In this document: positions 8,442-15,877 of the stretch, in pieces
How positions within the stretch are numbered: position 1 is the stretch's first letter
How the letters are laid out: the number at the start of each line of letters is the position of its first letter
Virus record (IMG/VR): IMGVR_UViG_3300027907_000002
Location: 1 to 64,000 of that record
Length of the DNA stretch: 64,000 nucleotides
Strand: one strand, 5' to 3'
From: a virus
Notes under the pieces: model-generated
Told to the model about the DNA's origin: nothing
Seen by the model: only the letters and a program-made list of their open reading frames with translations
Database searches by the model: none
Made by a program: the position numbers and the translations under genes

Positions 8442-8665
8442 TCGTCCTCCTCTCCAAGTAACTCTTTGTTACTAAACCGTCCTATTACTGGAGCTTCTTC
8501 TGGATGTTCGTCATCCCATTCTACATAGAATAGAAGAACATTTTTGCTCCAACGATCTTTTATTCCTCGAACGTCTCTAACTAGATCTCTTTTAGAGTGG
8601 TGAGGTCTAGCTATTACCTCTATCCAGTTACCATTCCATACTATAAGAGGTTGATAGCGAGTCAT
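8426..8665 (-). CDS. Unrecognised protein, 79 aa
   Basis: Not recognised. The N-terminus holds hydrophobic strands (PLIVWNGNWIEVIARP) and the centre is basic. It is linked to its upstream neighbour by ATGA and overlaps the next gene by 16 bases. The tight packing suggests one transcript for 8.2-10.9 kb. Confidence 0.6.
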   Translation of the reverse strand: MTRYQPLIVWNGNWIEVIARPHHSKRDLVRDVRGIKDRWSKNVLLFYVEWDDEHPEEAPVIGRFSNKELLGEEDECESS

Positions 8666-8931
8666 TCCTCCTCCTCACAAGGACAGGGATCATTAGCCCA
8701 TCTCTTGCTTATACATCCACAGTGAGAACAGAAGTTGTAACCTCGACGTTCTAGAAATTCTTCTAGATGACCTAGAACTTCACCAAGATCTGTTTTGAAA
8801 GGTGCATAGTGAATTAGGTTTTCCGCTTTGGCTATCTCTATCAAGCGAACAACCCAGGCTTCCAGAGTGGCGTACATTTTAGCTCTTGATGCTATTTCTT
8901 CTACTGCTTTTTGTACATCTATGTCGGTCAT
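8662..8931 (-). CDS. Small protein with C-terminal cysteine cluster, 89 aa
   Basis: A helical protein that ends in a cysteine/histidine cluster (CSHCGC ... CPCEEEE), probably a zinc site. It starts on an ATGA overlap with the Cas4-like nuclease gene just upstream, so the two are translated together. A role as nuclease accessory is possible but not shown. Confidence 0.62.
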   Translation of the reverse strand: MTDIDVQKAVEEIASRAKMYATLEAWVVRLIEIAKAENLIHYAPFKTDLGEVLGHLEEFLERRGYNFCSHCGCISKRWANDPCPCEEEE

Positions 8932-10217
8932 TCCCCCTCCTGTGGATGATTCGGAACTCTCTCAACGAATCTTCCTTCCTCGATGCGTCTTTCTATGGGA
9001 ATGTTATAGAAACAAACATCCAGGAACTGACACTTCAGATTGTTACTACCACTCGCATACTGGTAGCACTTACGGTCGTTGAGAGGGAACTCTCTATCTA
9101 GAATGTGCCCGTCGTAGGGAGGACCCTGGAGATACTCAATGGAAAGCCTCCAGTCTATCTCCTGACGAAGCGCCCCCGTGAGCCATCTCTCGGCTTCTCC
9201 TTCTACCCAAGGCTCAGGGACTATCGCGGCCACTGACTCCGCGAGCCAATCCCTACCCATAAGTTTCTCTTGAGAGGGGTCCCACTCCATCGGCCCAACA
9301 AGACGTTCATCGAGCCAAGTTAAGTAAGTGTCGTGGTCCATCAACTCATATATACTGGCGCGCTTCCAATGCTTGGGAACTTGGCGAGTTTTCTTAGTAT
9401 AGGTCTCTGGATCTAGCTCTTCCCAATCGTAGGTGAAAGAGATGTCCTCGGGCGAGAGATCCCCGGTAATGCGAGTGTTGATATAAGGACGCACGAGGCC
9501 AGAACAATCTCTTGTCACTTTGAGGTCGCGGTCCTCTCGCTTCTCGCCCTTTATAAAATAATTATAAAGGGTTCCTGCCGGTTGTTTCCCATAGCGAGCC
9601 TGCAGAGATAACCCCTCGCGCCATCTTTGGTTGTCGACCTTGAGCTTCTCTCTCATTAACTTGTCGAATACCTTAGAGGTTTTATGAGAGATGTGCCAAA
9701 TTGACCCATCTTCGATCTTCTCTAATGCCGCGTCACAACGACTCATCATTACCAAATAGCGCCCATCCTCGAACCGTCCCATTAGCCAATTGACTTCTTC
9801 CTCGACCGAGATGACTTTGTATTGGGACATTAGAAGATCAATGTAACGGGCTCCGTAGGCATAAACTAAAGAGCGGACTATGTGGAGACCATCCTTGGTT
9901 AGAGTCTCCGCGATCTCTGGGATCATAGACTCAGGCCAGGGATTCCCTGCTAAGTAGGTTTCAGAAGCAGCTTCCATCGCGCTCCAGGTTTCCATTCCCT
10001 GGAGCAACATATCCATTCCTTCGTGGACTGCTGAACCTCGCAGAAGGTCCTCTCCTCGGCCTGTGGTAACTACTCCCTTTCCTAAGAACTCGTACTCGTA
10101 GAATCTTTTTCGTTTGCAGTCTCCCACACCCATTCGAGTACCATCTGTAAAGACGCATTGGGAGCGCTCTAACTCAAGAGGGTCACCGTTGATTTGGTGG
10201 ACTAGGATTTTGCTCAC
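8928..10217 (-). CDS. PD-(D/E)XK nuclease, Cas4/AddB-like, with altered active site
   Basis: A 429-residue protein with RecB/Cas4-family layout. C34 in 'DCKRKRFYEYEF' and three C-terminal cysteines (CYQY ... KCQFLDVC, about 396-413) fit the iron-sulphur cluster of Cas4 and AddB. H65 in 'GSAVHEG' matches the RecB motif histidine and D162 in 'SRCDAAL' matches the metal-binding aspartate. The following E-x-K motif reads S177-H178-K179 in 'IWHISHKTSK'; related phage enzymes usually have glutamate where this has serine. The enzyme may be weak, use another carboxylate, or have become a DNA-binding protein. It sits with the MazG-like gene and upstream of the ATPase. Confidence 0.82.
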   Translation of the reverse strand: MSKILVHQINGDPLELERSQCVFTDGTRMGVGDCKRKRFYEYEFLGKGVVTTGRGEDLLRGSAVHEGMDMLLQGMETWSAMEAASETYLAGNPWPESMIPEIAETLTKDGLHIVRSLVYAYGARYIDLLMSQYKVISVEEEVNWLMGRFEDGRYLVMMSRCDAALEKIEDGSIWHISHKTSKVFDKLMREKLKVDNQRWREGLSLQARYGKQPAGTLYNYFIKGEKREDRDLKVTRDCSGLVRPYINTRITGDLSPEDISFTYDWEELDPETYTKKTRQVPKHWKRASIYELMDHDTYLTWLDERLVGPMEWDPSQEKLMGRDWLAESVAAIVPEPWVEGEAERWLTGALRQEIDWRLSIEYLQGPPYDGHILDREFPLNDRKCYQYASGSNNLKCQFLDVCFYNIPIERRIEEGRFVERVPNHPQEGE

Positions 10218-10585
10218 CTTAGGGCTCCTTTCATATTTGGAGGTTTGTAATTGGGACCTTTGAGAACCTTTCCATCCTCTCTTAGTATGGGTTTCCCGTT
10301 GCCTCCAAGCTTAGTCATGTTGGATTTGTGGACTTCTTCGAGAGCTCGATCGAGGTCTATATCGTAGACCAATGCGGTTCCGTAGCAGACATAGACGAGA
10401 TCAGAAAGCTCTTTTGCTATAGCTTCTCGATCTCCTGATTCTAGTGCTTCTTGAACCTCGTCATGTTCTTCTCGTATCAACTTAGCGCGAACGGATCGAA
10501 CGCCAAGGCCGGGGGTAACAAAGGCGGTATGGAATTCGTCGAGCATCCTTGCGACTTGTGAGAGATACTTGTGAGCGAAGATCAT
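10214..10585 (-). CDS. MazG-like nucleotide pyrophosphohydrolase
   Basis: A 123-residue all-alpha NTP pyrophosphohydrolase-like protein. The metal-binding helices are visible: REEHDEVQEAL (the E-x-x-E type motif) and AKELSDLVYVCYG (ExxD). The end, SNMTKL ... DGKVLKGPNYKPP, is typical of phage proteins annotated as PRA-PH-like or MazG-like. Such enzymes hydrolyse NTPs to NMPs, cleaning pools or affecting (p)ppGpp signalling. I chose the ATG that forms TGATG with the upstream stop, with GGAGG before it; a TTG two codons earlier is less likely. Confidence 0.85.
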   Translation of the reverse strand: MIFAHKYLSQVARMLDEFHTAFVTPGLGVRSVRAKLIREEHDEVQEALESGDREAIAKELSDLVYVCYGTALVYDIDLDRALEEVHKSNMTKLGGNGKPILREDGKVLKGPNYKPPNMKGALR

Positions 10586-10872
10586 CACCAACTCACCTCC
10601 ACGAGATATTCGCCGGGTTCTATCAGTCCCAAGTTACAAGCTTGGTTGAGAAACAAGGCAGTGCTGTATTTGGGTATAATACCTGCCGCAAGCTGTTGCG
10701 AGAGATACTCATCAACTATCTCTCTTTCTACCGTAAACGAGTGACTCTGGTAGTTCCCCCACTCTTCGTAAGCTACGCACTCGTATTTGATTCCGAAGGC
10801 CTCGCTTATAAAAGCATCGAGGTCGTGGTAGTTGATCTCTCGAATAACTTTCTCTTCGTATTTTAGTTTCAT
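10585..10872 (-). CDS. Unrecognised protein, 95 aa
   Basis: Not recognised. A mixed alpha/beta protein with an acidic, tyrosine-rich N-terminal half and a LNQACNLGLIEPGEY segment near its end. GGAG precedes the ATG. Its stop overlaps the start of the MazG-like gene. Confidence 0.62.
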   Translation of the reverse strand: MKLKYEEKVIREINYHDLDAFISEAFGIKYECVAYEEWGNYQSHSFTVEREIVDEYLSQQLAAGIIPKYSTALFLNQACNLGLIEPGEYLVEVSW

Positions 10873-10874
10873 TG

Positions 10875-11198
10875 TTACTCCAATCTCGAAGGATCATAGG
10901 GCTCTATAAAAATCTGCGCACTCCTATGATGGCACAGACCGTTCTTGTAAGTGGCTGTCCAGATGTCGTTGTTCTCTTCTCCCTCGCCGTGGAGATGGAA
11001 GGTTACATCGGGCCATTTTTTGGAGAGTTCTCGCATATCGGAGTCATGGTCATACCACTTACTGGAATCATAGCAACTCCCATCCTCGTCTACGGCGAAT
11101 CGAATATCAGCATCTGAGGACTCAGATGTTATTATTCTCCGTAACAGGTCGAAGTCTTCTGGTTCTATTTCTAGTTTATGGTCAGTGTAATATCCCAT
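10875..11198 (-). CDS. Phage conserved protein of unknown function, 107 aa
   Basis: It begins MGYYTDHKLEIEP and contains KWYDHDSDMRELSKK with a GEGEENNDIWTATYKNG segment. From memory, small proteins with this pattern (WYDH-DM-LS, then GEGEE--DIW--Y-KNG) recur in many unrelated phages without known function. It is acidic and looks like a single alpha/beta domain. A GAGGAG site precedes the ATG. Confidence 0.65.
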   Translation of the reverse strand: MGYYTDHKLEIEPEDFDLLRRIITSESSDADIRFAVDEDGSCYDSSKWYDHDSDMRELSKKWPDVTFHLHGEGEENNDIWTATYKNGLCHHRSAQIFIEPYDPSRLE

Positions 11199-11199
11199 C

Positions 11200-11475
11200 T
11201 TAATACTCCTCTGGAAGTAACAAAGTAGTTACTGATCGGTCGGCTTCTGTTATTACGTGTAATCTTTCTACGCCGACCCAGTACTGGGATACTAGTCTAC
11301 CTCCTTCAATAACAGCTCTCTCGTTAATAGCTTTGTCTTCGTCTGACATATCTCCCCAGTCTCCTTGGGCGTGTTTGAGAAGATACTCTCGTGCGGACTG
11401 GCAGTTCTCGTCTAGAAGATCTTGAGCTCCTGGAGTCAAGACAGTCTCACCTAGTTTGAATAGTATTGCGCTCAT
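11200..11475 (-). CDS. Conserved mobile-element protein of unknown function, 91 aa
   Basis: The order FKLGETVLTPGAQDLL, then GDWGDMSDEDKAINE, then VITEADRSVTTLLLPEEY matches a small protein family I remember from many phages, plasmids and integrative elements; its function is unknown. The ATG at 11475 follows the stop of the upstream gene by one base (TAAAATG). The longer frame adds four residues and its ribosome site spacing is worse. Confidence 0.7.
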   Translation of the reverse strand: MSAILFKLGETVLTPGAQDLLDENCQSAREYLLKHAQGDWGDMSDEDKAINERAVIEGGRLVSQYWVGVERLHVITEADRSVTTLLLPEEY

Positions 11476-11476
11476 T

Positions 11477-11695
11477 TTATGCATCACGCTCCTTTCTTAT
11501 CTCTTCAGCTAGAAACTCTATAAGCTTGTCCAGGAATTCCGATCTAGCTCCTTGATACATCTGGCTTTCTATATCTTCCTTTTTGACCGCAATCTCATGT
11601 CTGTTGTTACTCTCGTTACTAAGAGAGATTAGCTCGTCATATAAAATTCTAGCTGCGAATACTCGCGCCGACTTTTTCCAATCGTGCCAAGTCAT
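11477..11695 (-). CDS. Unrecognised protein, 72 aa
   Basis: Not recognised. Small helical, charged protein with no cysteines or membrane span. GGGGAG precedes the ATG, and its start overlaps the end of the 354-aa gene upstream by 4 bases. Confidence 0.58.
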   Translation of the reverse strand: MTWHDWKKSARVFAARILYDELISLSNESNNRHEIAVKKEDIESQMYQGARSEFLDKLIEFLAEEIRKERDA

Positions 11696-12756
11696 TCACT
11701 CTCCCCCATTACTAGGATAGGTTCTATCCAAATAATCTTGGTTTGGCTTCTTTGTTCTCCGTGTCTCTGGTTGCGGTAGTGACCCCTTCTCCAGTGTGCT
11801 CTGGGGGACTGGTGAGATCCTCCCTTTGACTCTTGGGTCTTCTCATATAAGTACTTTCTACCAATATGATTAGGTGTCCAGAACTCTCTTATGTAGTTTT
11901 TCTTTGTAACTACTTTGTCTCTGCGCTCCTTTTCGAAGAGTTCTTCTCTCGCAGAAGGAACCATTAGAATAGAGACAGTAAGTCGGGTCATCCACGCTAT
12001 GAACTGGTCTTCGGTTTCGTTCATAGGCAACGCATAGGGATCTTCATCGGGTGGCATGGATTCCATTCTTAGATCGAAAAGATCCGGATCTCTATCGTTG
12101 TCTATTACTTTGGTGTAGGTGGTGCCTATTTGGTCTTGAACCTTTACTGCGATTTGTAAGGCGTGGGTGGCTTTATCCGTGGCAGTAGAAGCGAACTCAT
12201 TAGGCCCCAAGAAAGCCCATCCAATATAACCTACGTCATCTCCCTCGGGAGACTTGATAGCGCCTTTTGGGATATATAGAAACCCTGCTGGAAAGGGGAA
12301 CTTAATCTCCCACCACTTGAGATCCCTAGGTACGTCGGTTCTTCGAATAGCTTCTAGAAGTTCTCTACCTACAAAAAGCTGGGGGATTCTGTAGCGTTGC
12401 GCTAGAGAAAATATAGTTACTATTCCTTCTTGAACAGACGCCGCATTGGATTTTTTAGAGTGGCGCATCTGTCCTAGCGCAGACAAAACCGCAGAGCTCA
12501 TTAGCCAGGAAGCTAAACGTTTAGGAGAATGATAGTCTTTTATCTCCGAATATATTCGGGGATAAGCTACTCTCCAGTTAGTTGGGAGGTACTTCTCGTA
12601 GAAATCAATAGCTGATCTCTCGTCTAGTTCTATTACTTCTGGAAGCTTGTCTAGTAGAACCTCCCACTCTCGTATTTTCGCTCTGCCTTCTGGGGTCGAT
12701 CGAGCTGCACTTACAATGTTATCTAAGTGCTCTCGGGAAAGAGATCTCTTCAGCAT
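11692..12756 (-). CDS. Large conserved protein with HWRRGH C-terminal module
   Basis: A 354-residue protein of unknown function. The N-terminal 120 residues are helical. The middle is a mixed domain containing FPFPAGFLYIPKGAI and GYIGWAFLGPNE. The C-terminus carries NHIGRKYLYEKT followed by SPRAHWRRGHYRNQ and a WIEPILVMGE end. I have seen the same kind of His/Arg ending in other phage and plasmid proteins of unknown function; it looks like a metal- or nucleic-acid-binding element. A strong AAGGAGG site precedes the ATG. Confidence 0.72.
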   Translation of the reverse strand: MLKRSLSREHLDNIVSAARSTPEGRAKIREWEVLLDKLPEVIELDERSAIDFYEKYLPTNWRVAYPRIYSEIKDYHSPKRLASWLMSSAVLSALGQMRHSKKSNAASVQEGIVTIFSLAQRYRIPQLFVGRELLEAIRRTDVPRDLKWWEIKFPFPAGFLYIPKGAIKSPEGDDVGYIGWAFLGPNEFASTATDKATHALQIAVKVQDQIGTTYTKVIDNDRDPDLFDLRMESMPPDEDPYALPMNETEDQFIAWMTRLTVSILMVPSAREELFEKERRDKVVTKKNYIREFWTPNHIGRKYLYEKTQESKGGSHQSPRAHWRRGHYRNQRHGEQRSQTKIIWIEPILVMGESE

Positions 12757-12771
12757 AAGGCCTCCTTTTGG

Positions 12772-13062
12772 TTAGACTCCCGCCATCCAGTCTGCTAAAG
12801 CTTTACGAACTACTTCTAGCGCTTCATCTACTTCTTGAATTGACGACGCCAGGAATTCTATCTTCTTCCCTGGGAGTTTCTCCTCCCTCTGTAAGGCCGG
12901 GACGTAGACTGAGATCTGGATCTTCAGATCCGCTAGGCCGGGATGTTTCCCCCAGGTCTCCCCCGCCAGAGCCTTCAGAAAGATCCCCTCCGATCTCAGT
13001 TGATCCGCTCTCGTCTTGGAGATTGACTGGGAAGGCTTTTTCTTGAGAGTCTTTTTCTGCAC
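12772..13062 (-). CDS. Unrecognised protein with GTG start, 96 aa
   Basis: Not recognised. Basic N-terminus (KKTLKKKPSQSISK), central strands and a C-terminal helix (VDEALEVVRKALADW). The start is a GTG seven bases after GGAGGA, an excellent site. The whole first 80 codons overlap another open frame on the same strand (12824-13255). Of the two, this one has the better ribosome site and more protein-like composition. Confidence 0.65.
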   Translation of the reverse strand: MQKKTLKKKPSQSISKTRADQLRSEGIFLKALAGETWGKHPGLADLKIQISVYVPALQREEKLPGKKIEFLASSIQEVDEALEVVRKALADWMAGV

Positions 13063-13255
13063 TTCGTATCCTCCGGAGAAGTTTGCTCTCGATCTTGTTT
13101 AGGGATTCATATCTTTCGTACCTTAAAGAGCTGCCGCTGTCTCGGGCTTCTCGAAAAGCCCTCAGAATAAGGCGGCATTCTTCTGCGTCAAACCTCGCTG
13201 TTGATGGGCGAGGCTTCTCGGTTGTTCGGTTGCGTTTGGTTGTTTGAGTTGTCAT
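12824..13255 (-). CDS. Possible overlapping gene, about 143 aa
   Basis: The first 60 residues (basic, then helical: FDAEECRLILRAFREARD) look like real protein and fill a stretch with no other gene. The last 80 residues, where the frame runs inside the gene at 12772-13062, are low-complexity Gly/Ser/Glu/Pro and look like a read-through into another gene's frame. No good ribosome site is visible before the ATG at 13255; the frame is open to 13330. Either a true long overlap or a shorter gene whose stop was lost. Confidence 0.42.
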   Translation of the reverse strand: MTTQTTKRNRTTEKPRPSTARFDAEECRLILRAFREARDSGSSLRYERYESLNKIESKLLRRIRSAEKDSQEKAFPVNLQDESGSTEIGGDLSEGSGGGDLGETSRPSGSEDPDLSLRPGLTEGGETPREEDRIPGVVNSRSR

Positions 13256-13403
13256 AGTTTTTTGAAGGTTGTCTAACCCATAGCAGCGCTGCGATCCAAG
13301 CGCTGTACTTGTCGAAGCTGTCCCAGTCATGCTCTTTCTGGGCTTGTCGGATCTTGGCTCGGGCTCGAAGGATCTCCTGCTCGATCACCTCTTTGGTTTT
13401 CAT
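13188..13403 (-). CDS. Unrecognised protein, 71 aa
   Basis: Helical N-terminal two thirds (KTKEVIEQEILRARAKIRQ) and a polar Asn/Gln-rich tail. GAGGAG lies upstream of the ATG. Both ends overlap neighbours: 77 bases with the upstream gene and 68 with the next frame. No motif recognised. Confidence 0.55.
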   Translation of the reverse strand: MKTKEVIEQEILRARAKIRQAQKEHDWDSFDKYSAWIAALLWVRQPSKNYDNSNNQTQPNNREASPINSEV

Positions 13404-13653
13404 TGCCTCGCTCCTCGATCACTCTCTGACGAGAGCAATCTGACTTGTGGCCGAATCTCTCAGGTATATGGCACCACGCGCATTCTCCACTCCCTTTACC
13501 AGGGCGAGCGTCGTAGACATACTCTACCTGCCTTATTACCTGTATTAGCTCTGCTACTCTGGTTTGGAGTTTGTCGATCTGAAGATAAAGTTCTTCGTCA
13601 TGCTCGGCTCTCGATTCTGCTTCTTCTGCGTGGCGTTGCATCCATCCACTCAT
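13327..13653 (-). CDS. Coiled-coil protein with zinc knuckle, 108 aa
   Basis: The N-terminal 45 residues form a heptad-like helix (ELYLQIDKLQTRVAELIQ). Then comes a CAWCH ... GHKSDC pattern (C-x2-C ... H-x3-C), a small zinc site seen in phage proteins. The last 25 residues are low-complexity and lie inside the next gene's frame. The next gene overlaps its end by 77 bases. Confidence 0.6.
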   Translation of the reverse strand: MSGWMQRHAEEAESRAEHDEELYLQIDKLQTRVAELIQVIRQVEYVYDARPGKGSGECAWCHIPERFGHKSDCSRQRVIEERGNENQRGDRAGDPSSPSQDPTSPERA

Positions 13654-13863
13654 TCAAGGGATCTCCTTTTCTAGGGGAAGTTCGTCTTTCTCATCAGTCA
13701 TCATCTCCACTACCAGTCTGGTTGACTGGCGTTCAGGTACCCAGAGCTGAAGGAATTGTTCGATGGTCTCCCTCTCGAATTCTTTAGAGAGCTCCTTTAG
13801 TTGTCTAGTCGGTACCTCCAGCTCGACTTCAACTCTTACCTTGGATATTTTTTCTTTTTTCAT
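13654..13863 (-). CDS. Small charged protein, 69 aa
   Basis: Not recognised. Alternating charged strand and helix with a basic N-terminus and acidic C-terminus. It starts on an ATGA overlap with the upstream zinc-ribbon gene. No ribosome site of its own is strong, which suggests coupled translation. Confidence 0.55.
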   Translation of the reverse strand: MKKEKISKVRVEVELEVPTRQLKELSKEFERETIEQFLQLWVPERQSTRLVVEMMTDEKDELPLEKEIP

Positions 13864-14195
13864 AGATAGTTCTCTTGGAGTTTCTTCCTCATCCAGTTGT
13901 CCTTGTTTAACTCGGCAGCTTTAAGGCCACACTGAAGGCACATCTGGCGATCAGGAACATGGGATTTAATCCCGCATCTAATGCAGAGACCCTCGGTCAA
14001 GCGTCGTTCTCTGAGATTTTTCTTTCTTCTTCTGGCGCTCTCTCGATCTTCAGCTTGCTTTTGCTTCTTAGCTTTGGCTGACAATAAAAGACGCTTCTTA
14101 GGTTTGATTCCCTGGCGTCTGACCAGAATATCTATGATGTCTCCAGGGGAGGCCTTCACGCGAACGACTTCTTGTTTAGGGTCAGTCTTGAACAT
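13860..14195 (-). CDS. Basic protein with zinc ribbon, 111 aa
   Basis: A very basic central helix (AKAKKQKQAEDRESARRRKK) is followed by CIRCG ... MCLQCG, a four-cysteine zinc ribbon, and a short basic tail. The composition suggests nucleic acid binding. The start overlaps the end of the upstream gene by 14 bases. Confidence 0.65.
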   Translation of the reverse strand: MFKTDPKQEVVRVKASPGDIIDILVRRQGIKPKKRLLLSAKAKKQKQAEDRESARRRKKNLRERRLTEGLCIRCGIKSHVPDRQMCLQCGLKAAELNKDNWMRKKLQENYL

Positions 14196-14544
14196 GCTTC
14201 CTGCTTTTTTGTTGTAGTTTGTATTGGATCTGAGCCATATTTAGCCCAGGCCCAGGGTCCCAGTCATTATATGAAAGGGTATCCCTTCTGAGAAGTTCTT
14301 TCTCAATCATTTTGTAAAGAGGGTGACCTTGGACTCTTCCCATATAGTAGGAGGGAGAGTGGTTGGGGTCACTGTTCGTTTTGACTTGGGCTCTTACGAA
14401 GAGGGAGACCTCAAAGTTCTGGGCAAGGAGTTCTCCGATGGACATATCTTGGAGTTTCTTTTCTATGTGAGCTCGAAGGAGGAGCGTGAGTTTTCCCATT
14501 AACCATCGAGCTGTAACGACCGCTAGGGGACCTTGCGTTGTCAT
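14182..14544 (-). CDS. Unrecognised protein, 120 aa
   Basis: Not recognised. The first half is hydrophobic-helical (LMGKLTLLLRAHIEKKL) but has no clear span. The second half is polar with a YYMGRVQGHPLYKMIEKE segment. The ribosome site is weak. It is followed on an overlap by the zinc-ribbon protein. Confidence 0.55.
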   Translation of the reverse strand: MTTQGPLAVVTARWLMGKLTLLLRAHIEKKLQDMSIGELLAQNFEVSLFVRAQVKTNSDPNHSPSYYMGRVQGHPLYKMIEKELLRRDTLSYNDWDPGPGLNMAQIQYKLQQKSRKHVQD

Positions 14545-14546
14545 TT

Positions 14547-14660
14547 TTAGTTATGGAGTTGTTCGCTTGCACACCACACTAGAACTGCTAGAGTGATGAT
14601 AAGGAATCCAATAGCGACTAAGGCTACAGGTTTCCAGTCTCTACCGTTGTTACGATGCAT
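14547..14660 (-). CDS. Single-span membrane peptide, 37 aa
   Basis: Begins MHRNNGRDWKP and continues into one hydrophobic span (VALVAIGFLIITLAVLVW) with a short polar end. The ATG overlaps the stop of the upstream gene by 11 bases, so I prefer it to longer upstream starts. One of many tiny membrane peptides in this genome. Confidence 0.55.
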   Translation of the reverse strand: MHRNNGRDWKPVALVAIGFLIITLAVLVWCASEQLHN

Positions 14661-14841
14661 TTTGATCTGGTTGTTCGTCCTCGACTTTCTCGACGCTGAT
14701 TTGAACACTGTGGATAGACAGGTCTGGGTGTCTGTCATAGAAATCCATCAGTGCAAAGTGCTCAGCGTCGTATTCGTGTTCGACATCATTTACTAACGTG
14801 CCGTAATCAAAGCTACCTGTTATTCGTACTTTGCAATTCAT
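14650..14841 (-). CDS. Unrecognised protein, 63 aa
   Basis: Small acidic alpha/beta protein starting MNCKVRITGSFDYG. GGAGG lies nine bases before this ATG, which decides the start over one 15 codons upstream. It overlaps the 174-aa gene by 29 bases. Not recognised. Confidence 0.58.
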   Translation of the reverse strand: MNCKVRITGSFDYGTLVNDVEHEYDAEHFALMDFYDRHPDLSIHSVQISVEKVEDEQPDQNAS

Positions 14842-15337
14842 TTCGCAGGGCCTCCAATTCTCGTTTAGCTTGGTCTCTTTCTTCAAGAAGCTTATCTAGA
14901 AACGATTGAGCTTCATAGCCTGAGTTCCACACTGCGCAGAGTATCTCATAACTTTTATACGGGTTGAGATTCTTGGAGTCATTGTCTAGACAAGCTGCAA
15001 TACCCTCCAAGTAGGCCTCGTCTACCGCATTGGCGTGGGCAAGTTTACCTTGGAGGTCTTGGATCTTTTTGTCCTTTACTGTTAGGAGTTCTCTGAATGA
15101 GTCCGGTTTGTTGGATAGCCTTTCTATTTGCAGGGTAAGCTGGGAGTTTCGCTTAGACATTCGATCTAACTCTTCGAAGAGCTCCTCAGCAATGGATTCG
15201 GCTACGTTGGCGAAGTAGTCTATAGCCTGATGGGATACTCCACCCTCGCATAGTTCGTCATCACACGGTAACAGTTCCTCATCGTCGTCCACCACTGCTT
15301 GGTAGAAGGCAGCTCGGAATTCTTTTGGTGAAGTCAT
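14813..15337 (-). CDS. Coiled-coil protein, 174 aa
   Basis: Two long helical segments with heptad-like repeats (residues about 50-90 and 140-172: LDKLLEERDQAKRELEALRNE) flank a middle region rich in cysteine and asparagine. It is probably an elongated dimer. No enzymatic motif and no recognised family. It starts with an overlap with the gene upstream. Confidence 0.6.
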   Translation of the reverse strand: MTSPKEFRAAFYQAVVDDDEELLPCDDELCEGGVSHQAIDYFANVAESIAEELFEELDRMSKRNSQLTLQIERLSNKPDSFRELLTVKDKKIQDLQGKLAHANAVDEAYLEGIAACLDNDSKNLNPYKSYEILCAVWNSGYEAQSFLDKLLEERDQAKRELEALRNELQSTNNR

Positions 15338-15684
15338 TTCTTTTTCCTTTTTCGCTTAGCCTTTAACTGCGCTTGATAGGCCCAGAGTGGCTTATCGGCA
15401 GTAGGTATAGGCCTGTCGTCTTGAACCCATTCTTCTGAGATGTAGCCTATCTGAGTAGTTGAATTCATCCTTCTGACTTTGCGAGCCTCTACTACAAGGT
15501 TCCATATCTGGACATCTTTCCAGTAGGTGGACTCTGCATATAGTCCCGCTTCTTTCATTTTGTCAACGATGCCCTGCCATCGAGAGTCGTTGATTGCGAA
15601 ACCCTCCCATAGATCCTGGTGCTTGAGCATCCATTCAATCTTTTGAGCGAGGGTCGATTTACGGAACCACACTTTTTCTCCCAT
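15334..15684 (-). CDS. Unrecognised basic protein, 116 aa
   Basis: Helical, tryptophan-rich (EKVWFRKS, IEWMLKHQDLWEGF, TYWKDVQIWNL) with a strongly basic tail (LKAKRKRKKK) that could bind nucleic acid. Parts of the helix-turn-helix-like middle recall small phage DNA-binding proteins, but no family is claimed. GAGGAG precedes the ATG. Confidence 0.58.
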   Translation of the reverse strand: MGEKVWFRKSTLAQKIEWMLKHQDLWEGFAINDSRWQGIVDKMKEAGLYAESTYWKDVQIWNLVVEARKVRRMNSTTQIGYISEEWVQDDRPIPTADKPLWAYQAQLKAKRKRKKK

Positions 15685-15877
15685 TGGGTTGCTCCTCTAG
15701 AACGGGGCAGAAGTACTCGATCAAGAACACGTTGCAGTCATCGCAACGTAACCAGATCTTGCAGTCTTCTCCGTACATATCCAGATCTAAGTGGTGAAAG
15801 GAATGCTTAGTGAGAGCGGTAAATTCCCAAAGTTCTGTGTCAATAGCTCCTATTTCAAGGTCTTTCTTCTTGGGCAT
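15659..15877 (-). CDS. Small CxxC protein, tandem paralogue 1
   Basis: A 72-residue protein whose core ELWEFTALTKHSFHH ... CKIWLRCDDCNVFLIEYF parallels the next gene upstream (LFRELTDHKNHK ... NKIWLECLDCYEVLAEF). Cysteines in CDDC and beyond suggest a small metal site. GAGGAG precedes the ATG chosen here; the longer frame adds six residues. It and its neighbour look like a tandem duplication. Confidence 0.62.
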   Translation of the reverse strand: MPKKKDLEIGAIDTELWEFTALTKHSFHHLDLDMYGEDCKIWLRCDDCNVFLIEYFCPVLEEQPNGRKSVVP

